From: Spartobacteria bacterium
GTDB lineage: Bacteria; Verrucomicrobiota; Verrucomicrobiia; Chthoniobacterales; Chthoniobacteraceae
Direction of reading: 5' to 3'
Length of the DNA: 6,884 bases
NCBI GenBank assembly: GCA_025355595.1
Contig: JANXZI010000073.1
Location: 1 to 6,884 of the forward strand
Below the pieces are notes generated by a model. That model ran no database searches and was not told where the DNA came from. It saw only the letters and a program-made list of their open reading frames with translations. The number at the start of each line of letters is the position of its first letter. The first letter of the stretch is position 1. Below are positions 1 through 5,847 of this stretch, piece by piece. Both the position numbers and the translations under genes were made by a program.

Positions 1-120
1 GCCGGTGATGGCAACATGAACCCGAACTTCAGGGACGGACTCAGGGTCCAGACAATTCTGAATCAAATGCGTTCATCCCAAACAGGCATTCGATCGTGCA
101 ATAGGATAACCACCCCGTGA
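1..120 (+). CDS. Probable Gfo/Idh/MocA-family oxidoreductase, C-terminal fragment (5' end outside window)
   Basis: Frame 1 is open from the first base to a TGA at 118-120, giving the last 39 residues of a protein that begins before the window. The stretch NPNFRDGLRVQTILNQM (residues 8 to 24 of the fragment) resembles the usual end of Gfo/Idh/MocA dehydrogenases, where an aromatic residue and 'DGL-VQ' lead into a final helix with 'RS' and a short tail. Family members use NAD(P) to oxidise or reduce sugars, including nucleotide-linked keto-sugars. Its stop overlaps the GTG start of the glycosyltransferase by four bases (GTGA), so it is probably the preceding gene of the same operon. The catalytic and Rossmann regions are not visible, so the family call rests on the tail alone and the substrate is unknown. 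Confidence 0.62.
   Translation, partial: AGDGNMNPNFRDGLRVQTILNQMRSSQTGIRSCNRITTP
103..106 (+). promoter_or_regulatory. Shine-Dalgarno for the GT2 gene
   Basis: AGGA lies ten bases before the GTG at 117, inside the end of the upstream reading frame. It supports GTG as the start. The later plus-strand junctions at 875, 1864, 3129 and 3251 have much weaker or no such sequence. Confidence 0.5.
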
Positions 121-878
121 AGGCGGCACTCGACATCGTAATTCCGGTCTGCAACGAAGAGCTGAACATCCGCTCGGTGCTGGATTCGTTCCGGAGTGAA
201 CTGCGTGTTCCTTATCGTGTGCTTATCTGTTATGACTCAGAAGACGATACCACACTGCAAGCCCTGAAACCACTTCCACACGATGAGTATCATTTCGAAT
301 TGGTTAAGAACGACGGACAGGGCGTCATGGAAGCGATCCGCGCCGGACTAGGCCGGACGACCGCGCCCTATGTGGTGACTTTTCCGGCGGATGATGATTA
401 CAACGCCGTCCGTCTCAACGCGATGGTGAGAATGGCTGCCGATGGATATGACATTGTTTGTGCGAGCCGATTTATACGCGGCGGTTGCATGATAGGATGC
501 CACTCGCTGAAAGCGAGCCTTGTCCGCACAGCCGCGTTTTTGCTGTACCATATCGGCCGTCTGCCGACGCACGATCCAACCAACGGCTTTCGCCTCTTCT
601 CCCGGCGGGTCATCGAACAGATTCCATTGGCATCGAAAGTTGGCTGGGCCTTCAGTCTGGAATGGCTGGTGAAGTGCCACCGACTCCGCTGGCGCATCAC
701 CGAGTTGCCGGCGGAATGGCATGAACGGAAGGCTGGAAAGAGTCGGTTCCGCATTCTTGGCTGGTTGCCGCAGTATCTAAGGTGGTTTTTCTTTGGGTTC
801 GCCACGACTTGGCTGCGTTGCCCGCCGAAGTCTGTTTTGCTGCGAAATGCATCCAAGAGTTACCAGACAAACGCATGA
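117..878 (+). CDS. GT2-family (DPM1-like) glycosyltransferase
   Basis: A 253-residue protein with the order of a GT-A fold family 2 glycosyltransferase: nucleotide-binding start IPVCNEELNI (residues 9-18), YDSEDDT (39-45), the metal-binding acidic cluster ADDD (91-94), SRFIRGG (117-123), and the acceptor-side motif DPTNGFRLFSR (153-163). A WHERKAGKSRF segment (201-211) is typical of the dolichol/polyprenyl-phosphate mannosyltransferase branch. It should transfer a sugar from a nucleotide donor at the cytoplasmic face of the membrane, perhaps to polyprenyl phosphate. The two C-terminal transmembrane helices of ArnC/GtrB types are absent. There is only an aromatic hydrophobic stretch (about 217-233) that could sit on the membrane. 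The GTG start at 117 is chosen because it forms a GTGA overlap with the upstream stop, has an AGGA at 103-106, and leaves the first beta strand intact. The stop overlaps the next ATG (ATGA at 875-878). Donor and acceptor cannot be told from sequence. Confidence 0.93.
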   Translation: MKAALDIVIPVCNEELNIRSVLDSFRSELRVPYRVLICYDSEDDTTLQALKPLPHDEYHFELVKNDGQGVMEAIRAGLGRTTAPYVVTFPADDDYNAVRLNAMVRMAADGYDIVCASRFIRGGCMIGCHSLKASLVRTAAFLLYHIGRLPTHDPTNGFRLFSRRVIEQIPLASKVGWAFSLEWLVKCHRLRWRITELPAEWHERKAGKSRFRILGWLPQYLRWFFFGFATTWLRCPPKSVLLRNASKSYQTNA

Positions 879-1867
879 ATCATAAGTTCTTTCTGGTTAC
901 GGGGGCCAGCGGTTTCATCGGGAGTGCGCTCGTCCGCGCCTTGCTCCGGAGCGGACACCGCGTGCGTGCTTTCGATGATGACTCGCGCGGTTTGCGTCGC
1001 CGCCTCGATGACGTGGCCGGACAGATCGACTGGATGAGTGGCGATGTGCGCAATGCGGCCGCAGTGAGGGAGGCAGTTCACGGGGTTGATGCCGTGTGCC
1101 ATCTGGCAGCGGTCAATGGCACCGAGTTCTTCTACACGCGGCCCGAACTGGTGCTCGAGATCGCCGTGAAGGGAATGCTCAATGTCCTCGACGCATGCAT
1201 CGCGGAGAGCGTCGGCGAACTCTGGGTGGCGTCCAGTTCGGAAGTCTATCAGACGCCGCCTGTCATTCCGACTGATGAGACGGCCCCCCTGTCCATCCCC
1301 GATCCACTCAATCCACGGTATTCCTATGGTGGCGGCAAAATCATCAGTGAATTGCTTACCCTCAACTATGGCCGTTCAAAACTCCGCCGGGCGGTGATTT
1401 TCCGACCGCACAACGTGTACGGCCCCGACATGGGGTGGGAGCATGTCATCCCCCAGTTTGCAGTCCGCATGCACGCGCTCGCCCAGAAATGCCAAGGCAC
1501 GATTGAATTTCCCATTCAAGGGAGTGGGGAAGAGACGAGGTCATTTGTCTTCATCGAGGATATGATCGCCGGTCTGCTGAAGGTCATTGAAAAGGGGGAG
1601 CATCTGGGAATCTACCACATCGGCACCGATGAGGAGATCACCATTCGCGAACTGGCAGAAGCAGTCGGTGCATCGTTCCACCGGGAGGTCCGCATCGTCC
1701 CCGGCCCCCGGAAAGCAGGGGGCACGCTCCGGCGCTGCCCTGATATTCGCCGATTGAAGGCGCTCGGATACATTCCCGCCACCAGCCTCAAAGAAGGTCT
1801 CTCAACAACCGTCCCCTGGTACATAAAGAACTTCGACCGACGACCGTCCGCCGATCTCCCCTTATGA
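875..1867 (+). CDS. NAD-dependent epimerase/dehydratase (extended SDR, sugar-nucleotide type)
   Basis: A 330-residue extended short-chain dehydrogenase. The Rossmann motif GASGFIG is at residues 10-16, an acidic D34-D36 follows the second strand (favouring NAD), HLAAV is at 76-80, serines at 120-122 can supply the catalytic hydroxyl, and the catalytic YGGGK gives Tyr151 and Lys155. RPHNVYGPDMGWEH (177-190) and ETRSFVFIEDM (220-230) are the usual substrate-domain signatures of UDP-glucose 4-epimerase/dTDP-glucose dehydratase relatives. It probably epimerises, dehydrates or reduces a nucleotide sugar in the cytoplasm. The frame stays open upstream to an ATG at 782, but the ATG at 875 is preferred: it starts two residues before the first beta strand, overlaps the glycosyltransferase stop as ATGA, and avoids a 97-base overlap. 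The stop overlaps the methyltransferase start (ATGA at 1864-1867). The exact reaction is not decidable from motifs. Confidence 0.93.
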   Translation: MNHKFFLVTGASGFIGSALVRALLRSGHRVRAFDDDSRGLRRRLDDVAGQIDWMSGDVRNAAAVREAVHGVDAVCHLAAVNGTEFFYTRPELVLEIAVKGMLNVLDACIAESVGELWVASSSEVYQTPPVIPTDETAPLSIPDPLNPRYSYGGGKIISELLTLNYGRSKLRRAVIFRPHNVYGPDMGWEHVIPQFAVRMHALAQKCQGTIEFPIQGSGEETRSFVFIEDMIAGLLKVIEKGEHLGIYHIGTDEEITIRELAEAVGASFHREVRIVPGPRKAGGTLRRCPDIRRLKALGYIPATSLKEGLSTTVPWYIKNFDRRPSADLPL

Positions 1868-3132
1868 ATGCACCAAAGAAACTCGCTGCCGGCAGTGGTG
1901 GCAGCCTCGTCGTGGATCGCTGCCAGGTCTGCGATTCCGCCGATCTCCAGCCAGTCATCTTCCTCGGTTACCTGCCTCCCGTGAATACGATGCCCCTGAT
2001 CGGCACCCCCTTGGCCGAGCAGCCTGCCTATCCGGCGGAGTTGCTGTACTGCCGGAATTGCAGCCTTGCGCAACTCGGCTTGATCGTGGACCCGGCCATC
2101 CTCTTTCCTCCCTCTTACCCCTACACCACCGGAACCACGAAGCTCCTCCGGGACAATTTCGCAGAGTTATCGCGCGAAGTAACCACACTCTATCCACTCA
2201 AACCGACTGACCTTGTAATAGACATCGGTTCAAACGATGGGACGCTCCTGGGCAACTTCCAAGGCAATGGAGGAAGGGTCTTCGGAATCGAGCCCACGAA
2301 TGCGGCGAACCTGGCTCTCGAACGCGGCATCCCATCACTAATTTCATTTTTTACCAAATCCGTGGCGGAAAAAGTCGCCGCTGAACAAGGCAGGGCCAAG
2401 CTTGTGACGGCAACCAATGTCTTCGCCCACATCGAAGACATCCATGACATCGTCGCAGGCATCCTCGCCCTGCTGACGGAGGACGGGATATTCATTAGCG
2501 AATCGCACTACTTCCTCTCCCTCCTCGAAACACTTCAATACGACACCATTTACCACGAGCACCTTCGTTACTACTCGCTGGCGAGCGTGCGCAATCTTCT
2601 GGAGCGGCACGGACTGGAAGTCATTCACGCACGGCGCCTCCCGACACATGGCGGCTCGATTCGGGTCTATGCTGCCCGGAAAGGCCAGTATCCTGTCCAG
2701 ACGAGCATCGGGCGGATATTGAACGAGGAAAGCCGAAGCATTACGCAGGAGGCGCTCCAACGATTTAAGGGCGCAGTTGTGAACTCCAAACTCGGCCTGC
2801 TCTCAATGCTCAAGGACATCAAGTCACATGGCGGCCGGATCTATGGCATCGGAGCCCCCTCGCGGGCCAGCACCCTAATCAACTACGTCGGGCTCGACGA
2901 CGGGATCCTCGACTGTGTCCTGGAGATCAATGGTTCCTACAAGATCGGCAAGTACATTCCCGGCACGATCCTCCCCGTGTGGGAGGAATCGCGGTTGTAT
3001 ACTGATCAACCCGATTACGCATTACTGCTATCATGGCACATCGCGGAGGAACTGATTCCGAAGCTCACAGGTCGCGGCTTTCAAGGGAGCTACATCGTTC
3101 CGCTCCCAGAACCACACATTATCAAACTATGA
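1864..3132 (+). CDS. Sugar C-methyltransferase-like, SAM-dependent (NovU/TylC3/TcaB9 type)
   Basis: A 422-residue, three-domain methyltransferase. The N-terminal zinc domain has C20-x2-C23 and C63-x2-C66, with the spacing I remember for TcaB9. The SAM-binding domain has motif I VIDIGSNDGTLL (118-129) and an acidic GIEP (141-144) ending the next strand. Y230-H-E-H233 matches the YxEH catalytic tyrosine/histidine pair of dTDP-4-keto-6-deoxysugar C-methyltransferases. LPTHGGSIRVYA (259-270) is conserved. The C-terminal domain carries GIGAPSRASTLINY (328-341) and ends PEPHII (415-420), as the family does. Characterised relatives add a methyl group to carbon 3 or 5 of a dTDP-4-keto sugar, so a C-branched sugar is the natural inference; the real substrate is unknown. 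Length is normal for the family and all key residues are present. Start and stop both sit in ATGA overlaps, and no Shine-Dalgarno is visible before 1864, suggesting translational coupling. Confidence 0.92.
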   Translation: MNAPKKLAAGSGGSLVVDRCQVCDSADLQPVIFLGYLPPVNTMPLIGTPLAEQPAYPAELLYCRNCSLAQLGLIVDPAILFPPSYPYTTGTTKLLRDNFAELSREVTTLYPLKPTDLVIDIGSNDGTLLGNFQGNGGRVFGIEPTNAANLALERGIPSLISFFTKSVAEKVAAEQGRAKLVTATNVFAHIEDIHDIVAGILALLTEDGIFISESHYFLSLLETLQYDTIYHEHLRYYSLASVRNLLERHGLEVIHARRLPTHGGSIRVYAARKGQYPVQTSIGRILNEESRSITQEALQRFKGAVVNSKLGLLSMLKDIKSHGGRIYGIGAPSRASTLINYVGLDDGILDCVLEINGSYKIGKYIPGTILPVWEESRLYTDQPDYALLLSWHIAEELIPKLTGRGFQGSYIVPLPEPHIIKL

Positions 3133-3254
3133 TTTGCCCTTGGAAAGATTGCCTCCTACCCAAGCCCGCCCGGAATTTCCATGTGGACACTTACAGCGTC
3201 CCTGTAAATACCCAATTGGGACTGTCGTTATATTTCATTACAAGAATTGAATGA
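3129..3254 (+). CDS. Possible 41-residue small protein coupled to both neighbours
   Basis: An ATG at 3129 overlaps the methyltransferase stop (ATGA 3129-3132), and the frame runs 41 codons to a TGA that itself overlaps the next gene's ATG (ATGA 3251-3254). It thus fills the only apparent gap in the operon with the same four-base junctions used everywhere else. The peptide begins MICPWKDCLL, with cysteines at residues 3 and 8, and ends GLSLYFITRIE. It has no signal peptide or clear membrane helix and I recognise no family. It could be a real small protein, a coupling ORF that carries ribosomes to the membrane-protein start, or a chance open frame. The stretch is less GC-rich than the genes before it. 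The double overlap is what raises it above chance. Confidence 0.4.
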   Translation: MICPWKDCLLPKPARNFHVDTYSVPVNTQLGLSLYFITRIE

Positions 3255-4795
3255 CACAAGAACCTTCGGCACCGAACGACGGCACGGTTTCCCAGATTGG
3301 TTGGCGGGGCCGCCTGGAATTGCTTCCCCGCGGCTGGTTTATTGCGGGCGTCGCGGTGTCATCGTGCCTCATCGTCCTCTACTTTTTCTGCCCGCACTTC
3401 AAGTTGTGGAAAGGGATTGATTTTCCGCTCTCGTGGAATAATGGCGAGGTTAATCGGGCGATTGATACGCTCAAGCAGGTCGAGAACCCATTTGTTCCGA
3501 CGGAAAACCCGACGAATCTCGTCATCAACTGGCGCTTGTTGTTTCCCCTCATAGCACACTATCTTCATTTTCCGCGCTGGTTGTTTCTGGCTTTGCCGCA
3601 TATAGGCTGTTTGGTGCTGCTGGCGCTGACTGCGCACCAGACACTGAAGGCGACCGGAAACCGTCTCTTTACCTTACTGTCCACATGCCTGATGGCTACA
3701 GCCTCCTGGTTTTTCACCTCGATGGGGTTGCTCACCTATTTTGATTCATGGTTGGTGCTTGGGCTGATGCTTGTCGTGGGCTTTCAATCGCGTCTGGTCT
3801 TGCTGATTACTGCATGCGCGACACCGTGGATCGATGAGCGGTTCATCATTGCATTGCCAGTCTGCGTGGGTTTGAGGGCATTCATTTTCCGGTACGGTCG
3901 TTCAGTGTTTCGCCGGAAATTGTTTTTCGACGCACTGGTTGCTGGACTCCCGACGCTTTGTTACGTGCTGCTCCGCTATTTCGATTCTGCGAAGGCGCAC
4001 TCCACCACTGACTATTACCTGCGGGAGTTCATATTCTATCAGCGCGACTATTGGCGCCTCGTTGAGGGATGGTGGCATGGTTTGCGCGGCTTGTGGGTGT
4101 TCGTGTTTGCCTGCCTGTGGTTTATGATCCTGCAATCGGGGCGTTGGTGGAATTTGCTGTTCACAGGGGTAGTTGTGCTCACCCTCGGTGTGTCGCTTCT
4201 AATCGCAGGTGACCTCAGCCGTTCCATGGCTGTGTTTGCACCCATGGCTTGGGTCGGCATCATTCATCTGTGGCAAAAACGCCGGGACTCTGCACAGAGG
4301 ATCGTTGCGGGCGCGCTGGCGTTCAACTTGCTGACGCCAGCCACTCATGTGGTGACGACCTTCAAAGTTCCATGGCACAATCTTGATGCCGAATGGGATT
4401 GGCCGCTGCCGGATTCGCTGAATCCCCTTTCTTACAACCAGCGCGCCAATGTACTTTACCAGCGGAAACAGTTTGACGAAGCAATGCGCGAATTGGACGT
4501 TGGGCAACGGCTTGATCCGGAGTTTGCAATGACATACCTGAATCGGGCCACCATGTTGATGGAGAAAGGAGAGTTTTTCAGAGCGATGCATGAGCTGGAT
4601 ACAGCTCTCAGAATCGACCCCAAACTGACTCAAGGATATTATTTCCGAGGTATCATTTACCAATCCTGGAGAATGAACGGGAATGCGATTCGCGATTATC
4701 AACGCGCCGTGGAACTCGGGGGTCCGCAATGGAACAGCCGAAAGGATTGTTCAGATCGCCTGGCGGCTGCCAGCAGGTCGATTGATGCAAGGTGA
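3251..4795 (+). CDS. Polytopic membrane protein with C-terminal TPR repeats, possibly GT-C-like
   Basis: A 514-residue protein with a short cytoplasmic N-terminus and then about nine to ten hydrophobic segments (roughly 28-47, 95-104, 109-128, 138-157, 160-178, 181-206, 226-243, 280-297, 300-320, 325-340 and 350-368; some may not span). A hydrophilic C-terminus (about 390-495) reads as three tetratricopeptide repeats, with LNPLSYNQRANVLYQRKQFDEA, LDPEFAMTYLNRATMLMEKGEF and a third ending in the RAVELG stretch. The first loop, rich in aromatics with NWRLLFPLIAHYL (93-105), the short PWIDERF (192-198) and DLSRSM (321-326), recalls GT-C-like or polymerase-like membrane proteins of polysaccharide clusters. 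I cannot name a family, and no catalytic aspartate is certain. By context it may flip, elongate or transfer a lipid-linked glycan, with the TPRs binding a partner. The ATG at 3251 is used because it overlaps the preceding small ORF's stop. Its base composition is visibly lower in GC than the earlier genes. Confidence 0.85.
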   Translation: MTQEPSAPNDGTVSQIGWRGRLELLPRGWFIAGVAVSSCLIVLYFFCPHFKLWKGIDFPLSWNNGEVNRAIDTLKQVENPFVPTENPTNLVINWRLLFPLIAHYLHFPRWLFLALPHIGCLVLLALTAHQTLKATGNRLFTLLSTCLMATASWFFTSMGLLTYFDSWLVLGLMLVVGFQSRLVLLITACATPWIDERFIIALPVCVGLRAFIFRYGRSVFRRKLFFDALVAGLPTLCYVLLRYFDSAKAHSTTDYYLREFIFYQRDYWRLVEGWWHGLRGLWVFVFACLWFMILQSGRWWNLLFTGVVVLTLGVSLLIAGDLSRSMAVFAPMAWVGIIHLWQKRRDSAQRIVAGALAFNLLTPATHVVTTFKVPWHNLDAEWDWPLPDSLNPLSYNQRANVLYQRKQFDEAMRELDVGQRLDPEFAMTYLNRATMLMEKGEFFRAMHELDTALRIDPKLTQGYYFRGIIYQSWRMNGNAIRDYQRAVELGGPQWNSRKDCSDRLAAASRSIDAR

Positions 4796-4995
4796 AATAT
4801 GATTGTGACGCTTTCGGTCGAAATGCATGGGCGAGAAACCTCCCGTTGTTACGTGACCACGGAGTAGCGATTATCGGATCGATTCAAACAGGATATCCAT
4901 CTGGAACAATTGGCCATCAGGCAGGTACTGGAGGTCGAAGACGTCTATTGGTTGATAGCGGATCCTTTTCATGTATGCGAACACTTCGGCCATGA
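4792..4995 (+). CDS. Doubtful GTG-initiated ORF at the operon's 3' end; possibly a cut-off gene start
   Basis: A GTG at 4792 overlaps the membrane-protein stop as GTGA (4792-4795) and opens a 67-codon frame. Its first 26 codons lie in the gap before the FkbM gene; the rest is antisense to the FkbM 3' end and turns glycine/arginine-rich, as shadow frames do. The N-terminal part (NLPLLRDHGVAIIGSI, around residues 16 to 31) reads like plausible protein, but I recognise no family. The four-base overlap matches the pattern of every upstream junction, so it may be the stub of a further operon gene whose remainder was lost. It may equally be chance. Confidence 0.2.
   Translation: MKYDCDAFGRNAWARNLPLLRDHGVAIIGSIQTGYPSGTIGHQAGTGGRRRLLVDSGSFSCMRTLRP
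4796..4870. other. Convergent intergenic gap between the operon and the FkbM gene
   Basis: The two convergent genes end 75 bases apart. I looked for a bidirectional terminator and found only weak pairing (a GGTC near 4817 with GACC near 4855) and no run of T. If transcription ends here the signal is not a textbook intrinsic terminator. Confidence 0.5.
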
Positions 4996-5506
4996 GCGGC
5001 GCGCCGGCATTGTACGGGATCAGCGAGACCTCCAGGAGCACCATGCGCGGCGCGTGGCGCTCGAAAAATCCGCGCGCACCCTCGAGGATGTCTAGTTCGG
5101 AACCTTGCGTGTCTATTTTGACAAGGCCGCGCCCTCTCCAATCCCCGGAAAAATCGAGCGCACCCATGAGCGCATCGACCGTCGTCATCTGCTTTTTCAG
5201 GATCATCGGATCGCGATAGAAATTGGTGTTTTCCCGATAGATGGACGAGCCGGTCGTCCACGCGAGCGCCTCGTCCACCGTGAAGAAATCGCACTCGCGC
5301 TGGCAATTTCCCAGCAGCACAAAATGCGCGGCCGGATTGTGCAGGCTCTGGCGCTCGTCCGCCTCGAACTGCCATATCTTCACCGTCGGCCACAGGCCGC
5401 GGAGGAGCTTGGAGAATTCACCGCGGAACGCCCCGATATCGAGCGCCACGTCAATCCGCAGCCCTTTGCTGATGTGAAAGCGGAATCTGCTCTCGAAGCT
5501 CTTCAT
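4871..5506 (-). CDS. FkbM-family SAM-dependent methyltransferase
   Basis: A 211-residue Rossmann methyltransferase. SAM motif I ALDIGAFRGEFS is at residues 21-32, an acidic residue after strand two (FEAD, 47-50) should bind the ribose, TTGSS is at 84-88, and MTTVDALM (107-114) precedes the FkbM signature VKIDTQGSELDILEGA (129-144). EVSLIPYNAGAPLMAEVF (159-176) and a C-terminal MDILF strand complete the fold. The family O-methylates hydroxyls on sugars or polyketides, so capping or decorating a surface glycan would fit the neighbourhood, though it is transcribed against the operon. The ATG at 5506 is the only standard start that keeps motif I intact. The frame stays open upstream to a stop at 5591-5593 with no ATG, GTG or TTG, and the start has only a weak GGA some 16 bases before it. 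It is in the FkbM size range but has a short N-terminus. Confidence 0.9.
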   Translation of the reverse strand: MKSFESRFRFHISKGLRIDVALDIGAFRGEFSKLLRGLWPTVKIWQFEADERQSLHNPAAHFVLLGNCQRECDFFTVDEALAWTTGSSIYRENTNFYRDPMILKKQMTTVDALMGALDFSGDWRGRGLVKIDTQGSELDILEGARGFFERHAPRMVLLEVSLIPYNAGAPLMAEVFAYMKRIRYQPIDVFDLQYLPDGQLFQMDILFESIR

Positions 5507-5714
5507 GTCATGAACGCCGATGTCCGCCAGTGTCCGACGTGCCTCACGGCGTGGGAAGATTGGATGCGGCGCGATTTCACCTTGGCGAGACTATTCCGCG
5601 GGGCATGCACGTCTAGGAAGTTGTTCCCCCGAAAAATAAAAATCAAAGCATTCCGCCCGGCGCGCTGGACACTTCGACGGGGAACCCGCGCTGGGACTCT
5701 GATGCATGCAGGAT
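5507..5714. other. Intergenic region between FkbM and tRNA-Cys
   Basis: These 208 bases hold no recognisable gene. The FkbM frame is open from 5506 back to the stop at 5591-5593 and could be read as a short N-terminal extension, but it lacks a standard start. An A-rich stretch (about 5633-5648, T-rich on the minus strand) may be part of the FkbM promoter or the end of the tRNA transcript; no strong hairpin precedes it. An 8-base palindrome TGCATGCA is at 5703-5710, five bases past the tRNA CCA end. Confidence 0.4.
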
Positions 5715-5789
5715 TGGAGGCGGAGGTGGGAGTCGAACCCACTCGTAGAGGTTTTGCAGACCTCGGCCTTCCCACTTGGCTACTCCGCC
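5715..5789 (-). tRNA. tRNA-Cys (anticodon GCA), CCA encoded
   Basis: Read on the minus strand, all arms fold. The acceptor stem pairs GGCGGAG (5789-5783) with CTCCGCC (5725-5719). The D-arm has a 3-bp stem GCC/GGC. The anticodon stem GAGGT/ACCTC closes the 7-base loop CTGCAAA, giving anticodon GCA (5755-5757 on the plus strand). The variable loop is five bases (TACGA). The T-arm pairs GTGGG with CCCAC around TTCGACT. The discriminator at 5718 is U, the expected identity base for tRNA-Cys, and the next three bases on the minus strand (5717-5715) are CCA, so the 3' end is genome-encoded. The tRNA lies between two genes on the same strand and may share a transcript with the upstream exported-protein gene, whose stop is 58 bases before it. 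Confidence 0.97.
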
Positions 5790-5847
5790 GCGATTGAGCC
5801 GGGTTTTCTTACGGAAAAATGCACGCCAGTCAACGGGTAATCCGCGC

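Noticed and set aside
782..874. 31-residue N-terminal extension of the SDR gene from the ATG at 782
   Set aside because: It would overlap the glycosyltransferase by 97 bases and precede a Rossmann strand that normally starts the protein; the ATG at 875 forms the ATGA junction used throughout.
4199..4729. 176-codon minus-strand open frame
   Set aside because: It lies antisense inside the membrane-TPR gene and shows no motif or signal; the plus-strand protein is well supported.
4799..4867. 22-codon plus-strand frame in the convergent gap
   Set aside because: It is too short, has no ribosome binding site and has no overlap pattern beyond lying after the operon.
5703..5710. TGCATGCA palindrome beside the tRNA 3' end as an attachment site
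   Set aside because: Eight-base palindromes of this kind occur by chance, and no matching copy of the tRNA 3' sequence or a recombinase gene is visible in the window.
5105..5797. 230-codon plus-strand open frame
   Set aside because: It is antisense to the FkbM gene, whose motifs are unmistakable, and reads through the tRNA-Cys gene. Composition is Arg-rich and without domain features.
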